The position numbers were made by a program, and so were the translations under genes. From Perca fluviatilis (Eukaryota; Chordata; Actinopteri; Perciformes; Percidae): 64,000 nt of DNA. The stretch is from positions 21,441,937-21,505,936 of the forward strand of contig NC_053118.1 in NCBI RefSeq assembly GCF_010015445.1. Direction: 5' to 3'. The notes below the pieces were generated by a model. That model searched no databases. It worked only from the letters and a program-made list of their open reading frames with translations, and had not been told where the DNA came from. Below are positions 22,679 to 49,615 of this stretch, piece after piece; within the stretch, counting starts at the first letter, position 1, and every line of letters begins with the position of its first letter.

Positions 22679-22870
22679 GGGGCTACTTTGATGAGTCAAA
22701 AATTTAGAAAACATTTTGGTTTATAAATTGATTCCATGATTTCTTTTTTAACTTAAATTGTTCATATGTTCTATTCTTTCATTTCAGAGTACAATAAGAC
22801 ATTGAACTGCATGAATTTCAATAAAAACCTGGAAAAGGTGGGGTGTTCTAAAACTTTTGACCAGTAGTGT

Positions 22871-25274
22871 ACATATACATATACATACAAATACATACAC
22901 ATACATACATACACAAACCATATAGACAGGTTGAGGCAGTAGTGCAATGAAGAGTGCAAAGTGTGCAGGAGTAAATTATTTTTTGTGATAAATTATTGTT
23001 TTAATTATGAAGCATAGTGCAAAGGATGCTGGAATAAAGAATTATGTTATATAAGTATCATATTACAATATGAACAGTATGAACAGCTCTGAAATAGAGA
23101 ATGATGAATGGGCTAAATAATAAGTGGAACCAGTAAACAGGTGCTGATTAGAGACAGTGTCTCTGGGTAACAGTGCTCAGGAATTGGACCTGCCACTGTG
23201 AGTCAGAAGTCAGCTGTTCATCAGAGTGATGGCTTGTGGAAAGAAACTGTTCCTGAGTCTGTTGGTTGTGGAGTACAGTGCTCTGTAGCGCCTACCAGAG
23301 GGGAGAAGCTGGAACAGGTAGTGTCTGGGGTGAGATGGGTCTGCAGTGATGTTTCCTGCCTGTTAACATTTAGATTTAGATTTAATATTTAGATTCAACA
23401 GTTAGATTTAACATTTAGATTTCATATTTAGATTCAACATTTAGATTTAGATTTAACATTTAGATTTAGATTTAGCATTTAAATTTAACATTTAATATTT
23501 GGATTTAACTATTTAAAGTTGACAAATATTGTAAATGTGCAAAACAAAAATCATACCAGTTTTTTTAAACATTGTTTGAAGCTAAATGTGACGAAATGTT
23601 GCTGTTATTTTCAGCGTGAGCCACTTTACAAACGGCACCCCATAGCTACTAGCCTACTTTAGGAGGGGGGAGGGTAATAAGAGTGTCAAAAAGCTATTTA
23701 TGGTTCTTTCAATCATATATTTCTCATTTATTATCTAAACAACGTGCACTGCACACACTCGTGACCCTAGCAAGACACGTCAAGTTTGAAATCCATCGGA
23801 CTAACTGTTTGAGAGATATGCGAATAACAGACACACAGACACATTAGTACCTCTTCTGAAGAGTCCATGTTTTTTGATGATGACAGGGAACGCAGACAGA
23901 ATGTGCTGTTTTTTATTGGGACCACTGGATGGCACTCTCCTCCTTCAAGATCATAGATACACGATTAATTGAACTAAAAGGCAGAAAAGGCTATCAGCAG
24001 GCAATCAGTGATCTGATTGTGATCAAAGCACATGTTGAAAATCAAAACACAGGACTTGAACACTCGTATTCACTGACAACTCGTTTAAAACCGACATGGA
24101 CACTAGAAAACAAAAAAATGTGAGTCAATGTTTTACGATGCTGTGAAAGGTTTGTTTACATCTGCAGCCCAATATAGCCTATTGTTAACACAGGAGTAGT
24201 ACACGGCCCTGTATGTATATTTCAAGTAGCCTATGATTAACTGAGAAACTTGAATGTGAAAGTTACAGGAAAATATAGGATTCTGAATCTTTTCATTCAT
24301 TTTGTTGGATGAATCAGCTTTTTAACGCTTGCAAATTAAAACAGACATGCCATTCACACATTTTCTGTGTATGGAAGATTAGCAATCACTCACACATTTT
24401 ATTTAACTTCTCACTAATGATAGGCTAAAAATCATCTCGCTTTTCTTTCAGGATCCTCCACACTCTACGGTTGAAAAAAAATCTTCCTTCAAAATAAAAG
24501 AAGGCCAAATTAGGCGCACAGTCAGTATTTGGAGGAGTAACAGAATGATGATATGCAAGTAAATATTGCGTATAACACAATCTGTGATATGAACAGGTAA
24601 CCTTATTTTAAAGCCAAATTATTATTATTATTTATTTGTGAAAAGTATGACTAGACATGACATAGCGAAAATAAATTAGTTTATTTGATGTTTTATTTAT
24701 TCAGTTCTCTGCAATTTTATTATCAATTAAAAAGATGATTCATTATTAATAAAAATACATAATATATAATATGTATACTCATAATCACAATAATAATACA
24801 TCTATATAGCCTATAAATAAATAAACCCCCAGGTCCCTAACTAAAAAATGAATACAAATAAAATACAGACCTGACAGTGTCTTTAATTTTAAATATTATC
24901 CCTGTTTATATAACACTATAGCAGGATATTAAAGGACATCTAGCAACATTGGCCCACTTTGTGTTGACATAAATGAATTTGAAAGCAAACAGCCTGAGCA
25001 GATATCTTCCTGATAAATTCTGCAAATTACAATTTTGCTGCTGGTCTGCCATACAGATACAGGCTTTTATTTCGAAAGTTCCAGCCGGAAGTCATATAAC
25101 ATTTGACTTGACCAAAGACTCAGTGGACTTGACGCAGGTTTGTGTTGCCCCTCCTTCAGCTGAGCATCCTGTGTTGCTCCGGTGTGACGGAGACAGCTAC
25201 CCTGGTGCAGAGGGAGCGGAGAGGGGACTACGCACCTCTTCCGCCCGCAGCCTAGGCTCGGACACGGGCCGGGG
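22871..25274. other. Repeat-rich DNA upstream of rundc3b
   Basis: Begins with an ATAC-type microsatellite (22,871-22,918). 23,110-23,362 is a dispersed fish repeat recognisable by GTTCATCAGAGTGATGGCTT and TGCTCTGTAGCGCCTACC; its class is uncertain to me. 23,366-23,512 is a degenerate hexamer array. Another dispersed-repeat tail (CAAGTTTGAAATCCATCGGA) is near 23,780. From about 25,070 the sequence becomes GC-rich and probably includes the rundc3b promoter and leader. No additional gene is seen. Confidence 0.6.
23366..23512. repeat. Degenerate ATTTAG-type tandem repeat
   Basis: Multiple copies of ATTTAG, alternating with ATTTAAC/ATTTAAT variants, form a loose 6- and 13-base periodic array of nearly 150 bases. 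Confidence 0.85.
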
Positions 25275-35827
<10,553 letters not shown>

Positions 35828-37711
35828 GGAACGGAGAGCAAAAAAAAAAAAAAAAGCAGATCTCCACCAGGGCCAGACAATCCAGGAACTTTCTTAATGT
35901 AGGTTATATTGATTTGTAGACTTATATGTTCTGTATATTGAGCCCAGAGCTTTAACAGATAGTCAGGTTTTTAAGTTGAGGATCTGGTGTAGCATGTTCT
36001 TTAAACTCAAGAGCAGCTCCATCAGACCCGAATAATGTCTTATTAATGATCCATTCAGCTGAAACAACCTCCTGCTGTTACTTCACAAGTATGTTTTTGT
36101 TTATGTTTTGTTGGAGTTTATCTGTGGAGCATCTGTTTTTTTTCTTTTATATGAAATAAATTAAAATGACAGACAGCTGGTGTAAGAATGGAAAAGTTTA
36201 CCAGGAGATGATAGCATGCTGAAAATACAGATCAGAGTTCTGAGAAAACACAAAATACTGAGAGCCTCAATCGTTCGTCTCGTCACTACGAATCATTTCC
36301 TGCAGTTGACAGGGTCTTTCATTATCTTGTCCTGTTACTGCTGCCACTGAATGTGTATAATTGTTTTTTCATATAGTAGTCTTTTTGATTTATGATGAAT
36401 GCACCTCCACTTTTATCAGCTTATATCAGCAAAATTTTGCATAATGCCATCTTACATTGTATTCTTATGTGTAAATGTTCTTGAACTTTTCTGTTTTTAT
36501 TTTTGTTTTATTTTATTAGGGTTATGTTGTCAATGTTGTGCATAATGCAGTGTCACATGGTTTTGTTCTCAGGTAATGATCCCTGCGATTAATATTCCCC
36601 CTCCACTTCTGGGTTTACTTTAAAGTTCAGCTTTATCAGATACAGACTCCTGTTATTATTCCCTTTAATAAATCAAATGCAGTATTTTAATGGGTAGTTT
36701 TACCACAAAATAGACAAAATTCCTAAAATTATAAAATAAAAATTCAGAATAATGACCTGTGTCAGAACTCAGTAAAGAATATATTGCAACAGATATTTGT
36801 GAGAATGAGAAACAAGTGTATTTAAAAAAATATCAGTTAAATGTAATTTGTATTATTCGTGTGTAGCCGTGTACCTCAACACTGTACTCGTGACTTTGCC
36901 TTTAGCTCATTCTAGCAGTCATTTGCACAGACCTGCAGCAGATGTTTGATTGGATTTATTTGCCTTTTTATCCTTCATTTTGAATAAACTGCACTTACTC
37001 AAACAGTGAGAATTTGAAAGCGGCATTTGAGTTTCTCGTTGACAATGAACTGGTGTTGTGATAAAGCTTGTATAAAAGTCAATTATTGACAATAATTTCC
37101 AAAGAAAATTAGGTACGTGTATTGAACATTTGAGACGTCACATTATCAGAAAGTTTACATGCGTCACAGTCGTTTTTTACAGTCTCTTGTCATGGCTTTA
37201 CACTGGCACAGTTTTGCCTTTTTGGGGTTGTCTCTCTTATCACACATGTATTCACAGGTTACAAAGAATTGGAGTGGAAGTGCAAAAACATGGAGATCCT
37301 CTCTCGGTGTCGGGGAGGATACACTGACTCGGAGTGACACACAGGAATAAGATAGAGATTAATCTTTCATCTCTAATGTAAGGACTTCAGGCACAATGCA
37401 CACGGCCCCAGTGAGGCAGCCACACTTGAGACCTGGAAAATCACATATTATCACATATATTTGCTGGCTGTTAAATGCATTAAAAAGCATGTGATTTGAA
37501 CACTAATAAGACAAAACATAATTTCTTTTCAGTTGTGTGCACAGGGTCTGTTGTGGTGAACAAAAAAAAATAGAATATTAAATTAGAAATACTAATGAAA
37601 GGAATATATTAATCTTGTAATTTAGAAAAGTGTCAAGCATTTCATTATTTTCTTCACTTCCAGGTATAGTCTAGCAGTAGTGTTTGATTTGAAGAGAAAT
37701 GACTAACGCTA
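35828..37711. other. 3' untranslated and intergenic DNA between convergent genes
   Basis: Holds the 3' untranslated regions of rundc3b (+) and slc25a40 (-). No further gene is seen. Several AT-rich stretches and candidate polyadenylation signals occur on both strands. Confidence 0.6.
36155..36160 (+). terminator. Candidate polyadenylation signal of rundc3b
   Basis: First AATAAA downstream of the stop codon, about 330 bases after it. Another is at 36,983. Which is used is not decidable from sequence. An A15 run lies shortly after the stop codon. Confidence 0.5.
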
Positions 37712-42345
<4,634 letters not shown>

Positions 42346-42566
42346 AGTTTTCTTCTTAAATACAAAGATACAGTTTGACATTAGACGTATTTAAATCTGT
42401 ACGTTAGTTATCATGTATAGAAAAACTTGCTTTGCCGAATTATCTAATTAGCGGCCGCATAAACGGTAGTACGTTATTACAATATCATTCCAGGTGTTGT
42501 AACATTAGCTAGCCTAACGTTACATGAAGAGAGCTTTCTGGCTAACCCGAGTTTAACATATCCTAC

Positions 42567-43698
42567 CTGCTAAAGCGCCTCAGGATCAACGAAGTCTTCC
42601 ATGAACAAACACGCACTCTCAGGTTGTTCAGTAACCCGACAGTACTCTTTAAAGGGAAAGCATAGCTCAACACGTGTTCAGCGTTATGTTCTTGACAGTT
42701 ACCGAAGCTAGCTGTGTTAACATAGCAAACATTACGTGATGAAATGTCCTACGCAATATTAATTTTAGCAGAGCACATTCTTCCATTTTACGTTACATCT
42801 AATACAATAAAGGATACAAAAACAAATACACTTATAATGTATACAATGTTTTTGTAAATGAAACAATTTGTCGAGATACATTTTTTATTTATCTATTTAT
42901 TTTATTATTTTTGTTCCAGCAATGTGGAAACATTACATTCAAACACAAAGAGGGCGTTTACTTATTTTCGGTGTTGCCAGGGTTGAAGAGTTTCCGAAAA
43001 CAACTTCTCAGTTTTTCAACGATAACGTTCAGAAAAGACAGGTTATATAAGAATACAATCTGAACTTAATGTAGTTAGAAAACTGCTGTGAATCTAAGTA
43101 AATATTCTATATTACCGTGTCTGGTCTGTTACTGCTTTTAAACGTGACAGTGGTTACGTGACCGGAAAGTGTCAAACATGGCAACGTAGACTTCCTCAAC
43201 CATTGGATTTAAAGCGGGAACGAGACGAAGCAGTCATCTAAAAAGTTTACTAACTTACAGCTGGCATAACAGTTGTGAAACATCGTGCCAATGGGTCGTT
43301 TGTGGTAATAAACACGCTAACACAACTCGTGTGCTGTTTATTAGTGTAAAATTACGGAATAATGTAGCTAACGTACGTTGAGCAAAGCAGCTAACCGACA
43401 AAACGGGGAAACGTCGAGGCACTAACGTTACGGTAAGACTGCATTTGAATGAGTAGCTAGCTAACCTTAACGTTAGCGGTCGAACAGCAAACACAAGGCT
43501 AACTTTACTTTGTTCATATATTAACTTTACTATTCAGGCCCCCTTTTTGCCTTACTGTTTATCTTCTTTGTAAATAACACTTCATTTGTTTACAGTAACG
43601 TTACACGGGACAAATAAGGATATCCTGGGCATGTTGACTAAAGAAAGGAGGGCAATACAAGCGTGTTTTACTCCATGAAAGAGAAATGAAAGAATAGA
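42567..43698. promoter_or_regulatory. Divergent promoter region of slc25a40 and dbf4
   Basis: The two genes are head to head with about 1.35 kb between start codons. The slc25a40 leader exon probably starts near 42,640 and ends at the donor complementing CCTAC (42,562-42,566). Toward dbf4 are an ETS-like ACCGGAAAGT (43,161), a YY1-like AACATGGC (about 43,176), an inverted CCAAT box ATTGG (43,202-43,206) and an E2F-type GCGGGAA (43,214-43,220). A dbf4 leader exon probably ends at a GTAAG donor after 43,432 and the next begins after the acceptor near 43,595. E2F control fits dbf4's known S-phase expression; site use is inference. Confidence 0.6.
43631..43697 (+). promoter_or_regulatory. Three overlapping upstream ORFs in the dbf4 leader
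   Basis: ATG at 43,631 opens a 15-codon ORF stopping at 43,678. Its stop overlaps (ATGA) the start of a four-codon ORF (43,675-43,689), whose stop overlaps the start of a three-codon ORF (43,686-43,697). The dbf4 start codon follows one base later at 43,699. If transcribed as predicted, ribosomes would meet three short ORFs before dbf4. Confidence 0.6.
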
Positions 43699-46600
43699 AT
43701 GAAGCCGAAACGCATCCAGAGGCGTAACGTTACAGGACCCAAGTGGCAAGGTAATGTTATTATTACAACCGTGTTACACTTGCTAAATGTTTGTTTGTCA
43801 TAGGCCGTTTCCGTGTTTTCTGGTTGCATTTAAAATGTGCCGTATTATGCTCATTTTCAGGATCATACTTGTATGTATAACATAACGTTAACATGATTAA
43901 CGTTACATGCTTTAATGTAAAAAACAAACAAAAAAAGGTCTGCTTTCTGTCCCGAGAGTCAGAATTAAACATGGAGATGGAGATTAATTTTTTATGCACC
44001 ACATATTTGGAACAAACTGCAACTTTCAGTTCTTTAAATCAGGGCTGAAGACTTTTCTATTTCTATATCCAGTAACGTTAGGCCTATTTGTTTATTTCTT
44101 ACACTGCACTGTAACTTTTAATCTTGTATTTTATACCATATTCTAGGGCTGGGCGATTTGGAGAAAATCAAATATCACGATATTTTTGGCCAAATACCTC
44201 TATCGATACTGCAACGATATTGTAGTGTTGACTATTGGTGCTTTCACAAAATATTCACACAATGAGAATTTTGATAAATAATCATCAGTAATGTGGATAT
44301 AATGACTAAGTGGGTAAATAATAGATCTAATAGAACAGTTACAACAGTCTGGTAAGTTAAGAAAATGACATCACTTTACTGTAATGCAGCCTTTAAAACC
44401 AGGAAAATACAACACTTATGTCTTATAACCATATCCAAAATCTAAGACGATGTATAGTCTCATATCATGATATCGATATATTGCAGCTCTACCGTATTCT
44501 GATTAGCTGATTTATAATATTTTATTTAGCCATTGCATTGCTTTTAGTTGCTTTTAATATGGAAAACATGGTAAAATGTTACTGAACATGATTTACTATC
44601 TATTAAAGCTGTATTCACCCCTCTGCTTTAGCCCCTCTTTTTTTCCACTTGAATCCCCATATACATTATGTATATAAAATGAGTCCTTTTTATTTGAAGT
44701 CATTCTGAGTCTTAACAGTTGCTCTTTCTGTTAAGGAAACGCATGGTGTAACCATTCCAAATGTAGAATAGTATAATGTATTATGGGGGTGGCGCAGAGG
44801 ATATGACCCATGTCTTTGGTGTGGGAGATCTGGGTTCGTTTCACACTGCAGTACATCTGCCAATGTGTCCCTGAGCAAGACACTTAACCCCTAGTTGTTC
44901 CAGAGGCATATGACCTCTGACATAAATACAGTAGCAATTGTATGTTGCTTTGTATAAAAGCGTCAGCAAAATGACATGTAACAAATATTTGACCAGATCA
45001 ATGACTCAATTAATGATCATTCATTTACTAAAATGAATGTGGTTTTATTTGTGATTGATCAATCAGTTTATTAGTGATTACTTATTCAATTTACCAGTGG
45101 ACTTGTCATCTCCCTCTCTCATCCTGTGACTTCACTGATTGCCTGTTTAGGGAAAGGCGCCAGTACTGGTGGTGACAACGCAGCCCTGAGCCAAGCTAAG
45201 CCAACATGTGTGTCCTCTACTGCTCAAGTCAAACCTTTTGCTGGGAAAGTGTTTTACCTGGATCTGCCATCAAACAGAATAGCAGAGACATTGGAGAATG
45301 ACATCAAAAACCTGGGAGGGGTGAGACAAAAACACATTTTCCCTGTTTTTTGTTTTGTTTTTTCATGTAACAGAACAAGCCAAACTTTTCAAATGTTTAT
45401 TGTTAACTTAATATAGGCAGCAGTACAATAACTTTGCCTTGATAAAGTATTTAGGTAAAATTGTTTGCAGTTTTTGATACTTTTTGCTATGGACACATTT
45501 CGGTTTGTATTACCAAAAATGTATTTAGGTTGGATATCCATCCAACCCTGTAAGACACTGTAAACTTACTCTGTGTGTTTGCATCAGTATAAAGGTTGTA
45601 AAGCTTTCCCTAAAATCATTATCCTGTTTTTATCTCGTTTGTCACTCAGACTGTTGAGAAGTTCTTCAGTAAGGAAATTAAGTATCTGGTATCCAACAAG
45701 AGGGAGGCTAGATATGTGCAGTGCCTCAGGCAGGACTCTCCTGTCCCCAGCCCGGACTCCGGCCCGAGTTCACCTCACCCTCGAACAAACCAGCACCAGC
45801 CTGGCACCCGTGGGGACAACATCAAAAGCAAGTCTCAGGGCCAAACAGACTCTGTAAGTTCACTTTCATTGTTTCATCAACCATAGTGCAGATATGTTTC
45901 TAGGTCTCCCTTCTTACCAGTGCAATTCCCTCCTAGATCATTTTTACTAAGTATTAGTGTCATAGAGTTTCTTTTCCTTGTTTTTGTTGTTGCAGTTTGT
46001 TCAAAGTCGAGGGAAGTCTTTGGTGGAGAGAGTGGTGAAAGAGCAGGTTTGTTAAGTCAACACTTATGAGTTTAGTAAGGAGCTTTAACTAACTTGTTTC
46101 TTTTCTGTGCTAATACACATTTGTTTGTTTTTAGGAGAGGATGAAAATGAACAAGATCCTGTCAAATGCTCTGGAGTGGGGTGTGAAAATCCTCTACATA
46201 GATGGTATGATCATGTTGTAAATAATGGTTGATATAACATTTGAATTCATAATGTAAATAAATAATGACTTTCTGTGGTTTTATTTCTTTTATGGCACAT
46301 TCAGATATAATGGCATATGTTCAGAAGAAAAAAAAGATTGTCAGCAAACTGTGTCCTGCTACCACTGCTGTCAAAACGAGCGTAAGTTTACAGGTTTAAA
46401 TTCTTAAATATATAAAGGTTTTAATCAAATTTTTGGATTGTAACCTTAAAAATTATTGTTTAACATTGTTGAATTTTTTTTTTTTTTTTTAAATGCTTTT
46501 CCTGTTACTCTTTATAGGTCAAAGCTCAGTCAGAAGCAAAGCAAGGCTTTCAGAAATGCAAAGGTATAATGTAATGTAGCGATTACCCAGTCTTATATAT

Positions 46601-49600
46601 ATATATATTTTTTTTTTACAATTTTACAATACATGCTCACATTTTAAATTGTTGTTCCAGGGGGAAGGATCAGTAAACCGTTTGTTAAGGTTGAGGATTC
46701 AAGCAGGTAAGAGACCTAACACTAAAAGAAGCTGACATTCACGCGCTGTCTTCGAGTTGTTTACATCTATTGACTATGAGATGTTTCTTTTCCCCTCCTC
46801 AGACACTACCGTCCAATCTACCTCACTATGCCTAACATGCCGGAGTTCAACCTGAAGACTATTCCTCCATGTAGTCCTTTCTGTGTCGAGGACAAGGATC
46901 CTCCTGGGAACAAACAGCCGGGACACAGGTATGGGATTTCTTCTCCGCTTTGCTTTTAGCTAATTTATGTGGCCAGCACAGTATGTCATGCTTTCACAAG
47001 GACTACATTTTTAAAAACTTAAATATTTTAACCACTGGAACTACCATATCCCCCCCCCATAAAATTCCCCTTAAGGAGCTTCAAAGTTAAGTTTAACTAA
47101 TGTTTGCACCCAGCTCCTTTTTGTATTTTTCAGTGATCTATATCTTTTACAGTATTGTTGTTTATTGATGTTCTGTTGACAGGGTTTAAAATTAACTTTT
47201 TCATCCATCAGCCAAATGGCAAGTGACTGTTCAAATTTCACCAGCCACTCAATAGATTACCATTGTTTTTTTTGGAGGTGAGTGAAGCAAATCTACCAGC
47301 CACTTGCATATTTTACCAGCATTTGGCTAGCAGATGATGCTAATTTTGAACCCTGTCTGTTCTCTAATTGTGTTTTTTATACTGTGTGGTGAAGCTTAAC
47401 GCATTATTTTTCCACACTGTTTAAAAATAGATATTTTTTTTTTGCATACTTTCCTACACATTTATCTGTAAATCAGTCTGACACATTTGGTATATTTTGA
47501 AATTTTGGGATATGAGTAGAATTTAGTTCTGTGGGTTTGAAAAGTGCTTGTCCCCACAATTTGAGTAACTCCTGCTGGAGCGACCCAGTGAGACAGGATT
47601 AAAATATATTAAAATGCAGAGATCCCAACTGTTTTTATCTTAGTTTGGTTTCATTTGTGCACACTCTGGGAACAGAGGTGTGAACGCCTCAGCCAGTGAA
47701 GAGCGACAACACGGCCGAAAGAAGACGAGAGACAAGAAACGAGGTGGCTACTGCGAGTGCTGTATGATCAAATATGAGAACATCACCACGGTAAGTTATC
47801 ACGTGTAAAAGCAAAAAACTGTCAATGCAATACCATGGCTGTAATACAATAATTAATTGTAATGCCACATAAGCCAAAACGCACACAACACAATGCATAT
47901 ATGTTTTGGAGCCTACTATTCAAACATTAAAAGTGTATACTGCAGGGCTTACTGATGAAAGTAGTGCCAATATGAAAGTTGCAAAACTGCTCTTTATTTT
48001 GAAAGACTATATGGAGAAGGCATTCTTGTCTTATTTATTTGACTTAATTTTCATTTGGGTCATAGCGTACTTAAATGTATCACAGTTATTTTTTTGGTAA
48101 TGTGTTTATGAAATAATAAATGTCCAACTCAGCAGCTGGTAAACTTGCAAACCGTATTAAGTAAAAAAATGTTATGACGCTAATAAGGCACTACTTCAGC
48201 CTTTAACACCTAGAACAGAGTGACGTAAGGTGTATGGCAAACTGCTAATTAAAAAATAGCTAGATATGTAGTGTTGTACAACGATATTGACAATACTTCC
48301 TACACAGTCCTTTTGTGTAATAGTTTCACCTTAATTCGACTGACAAACGGGGATTTATTTGTTATGTCTAAAAACCCTGAAATGCCTGTAATTTTTTTAT
48401 TTTTATCAATCTAGGTTTATTTTATATTTAGTTGCCCATGAGTCAGAGGAAATTGTATGCTCAGTAGCCTCCACTGGACCGCTGTAATGCTCAATTGTTC
48501 AACTGAGGGATTCTTCTTTTGTTTAGCATCTAAAGAGTGAACGTCACAAGGCTTTCTCCAAGAGTGACAAATACCTGGTGGTGGACAAACTGGTTTCAAC
48601 TCTGCAGCACTGCAACTTTCTCCACATCAAAACTCAAGTTAAAAGGTAATTTGTCCACATCCCTTTTAAAAAAAAAAAACAACTTTTAAGTAACATATGT
48701 TCAGAAGAGAGAAATGCATGTAAAAATTTGTTTTTGACATAACGTTTATCTTTCTGTTTCATTCTATTCATGCATTTGTTTCTTTTCTTTGCCGTTAGAC
48801 CAAAGTGCAGTGTTTCCTCTGTTCTGATTGTTCCTGGACCATGTGGGAAAACTGTGCAAAGACACAAGGGAGATCTTGATACCACAGAAGAAGAGCAGCA
48901 CCAGACTCTCGATGGGCATGAGGTTTCTTATTCAGGACACACTTTAAAAATCAGATCAGATGCAGGTTCTGCTCCTCTGATTCACAGGGAGGGGGAGAGG
49001 AGGAGCTATTACACACACTCAGACAGATCCAAGCACAAATCTATTGCACGTAAACGGCCATGTAGGCAGAATTCTTTGACTTCTTGCTCTCAAAAACCTG
49101 AGCAAGCTCCAATTCCTCAGCCCAAGATGGAAATGGCCCCCTCTAGAGGTGAATGTCTTCCCTCTATTCCCTCCAGAGATACTCGGGTCAATAAGGTGGA
49201 CCAAACAATAACTCAAGACATGAACAGCTCAACCTCTCACTTCCATAATGTGAATGTACAGAATGAAGCTTCTTCAAAATGCCTTGATGTTGAAACAAAT
49301 CAACAAGAGGAGTCTGATAAGAAACAGGATTCCTTAGTGTATGAGGCTGTTGAGGATGGAAACATATTGCCTGACAAAATGACTACAAACAACCTCTCAG
49401 AAAGGGAAGAAGCGAGCCTTCCTTCACTAAGCTTCTCTCCGGTCCGGAAAATACAGAGGAGGGTGAGAGTTTATAGACGCAAAAGACGGAAAGTAAACCC
49501 ACACGTTGAACAGGTAGAGCCAAGTGACTTTCCCGATGACTCCAGGCTCAAACTTTGGGAACTTTTTCAGTCAAGTGATGACATGGACGTGGAATTTCTG

Positions 49601-49615
49601 GGCTTTAAGGACTAG
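43699..49615 (+). CDS. dbf4: Dbf4, regulatory subunit of the Cdc7 replication kinase
   Basis: Twelve coding exons join in frame to 630 codons: 43699-43750, 45151-45320, 45650-45853, 45996-46046, 46135-46204, 46305-46381, 46518-46563, 46661-46706, 46803-46928, 47676-47790, 48527-48645 and 48799-49615. All three conserved Dbf4 motifs are present. Motif N/BRCT-like (about 48-105) has GKVFYLDLPSNRIAE and KEIKYLVSNKREARY. Motif M (about 226-250) has ISKPFVKVED and HYRPIYL. Motif C (about 304-335) is a zinc finger with C307, C310, H320 and H326. The large last exon encodes a low-complexity linker and ends with LFQSSDDMDVEFLGF, matching the C-terminal Cdc7-binding tail region of human DBF4 (674 aa), but stops two residues later. 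Dbf4 binds and activates Cdc7, which phosphorylates MCM helicase at origins in S phase. Confidence 0.95.
44145..44490. mobile_element. hAT-like MITE in dbf4 intron 1
   Basis: About 345 bases start AGGGCTGGGCGATTT and end ATATATTGCAGCTCT, with CACGATAT and ATATCGATAT words inside. It is flanked by ACCATATTCT (44,135-44,144) and ACCGTATTCT (44,491-44,500), a one-mismatch target duplication. It is a longer relative of the copy at 33,097-33,343. Confidence 0.8.
44785..44985 (+). mobile_element. tRNA-derived SINE in dbf4 intron 1
   Basis: The head GGGGGTGGCGCAGAGG (A box-like) and GGGTTCGTTTC (B box-like) resemble a tRNA promoter. They are followed by CCCTGAGCAAGACACTTAACC and a tail TGTATAAAAGCGTCAGCAAAATGAC, the L2/Maui-like 3' end shared by many fish SINEs. 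It has no coding capacity. Confidence 0.8.
47180..47355. mobile_element. hAT-like MITE in dbf4 intron 9
   Basis: A 176-bp element with ends CAGGGTTTAAAATTAAC and the inverse of CAGGGTTCAAAATTAGC. Flanks are TCTGTTGA (47,172-47,179) and TCTGTTCT (47,356-47,363), six of eight bases matching. Confidence 0.75.

Larger units (their letters stand above)
20609..22870 (+). mobile_element. Tc1-like transposon 3' half, split by a provirus
   Basis: 20,609-20,750 encodes the C-terminal end of a Tc1 transposase (TRLWELLQQSWEELSEEYL, then VERMPRVC) and stops mid-codon in AKGG. The reading resumes after the provirus at 22,679 with YFDESKI and a stop. Downstream comes the 3' terminus TTTTGACCAGTAGTGTA, a familiar fish Tc1-like inverted end. 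The 5' half, including the DDE catalytic core, is missing, so the copy is dead. A microsatellite of ATAC type follows directly. Confidence 0.85.
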
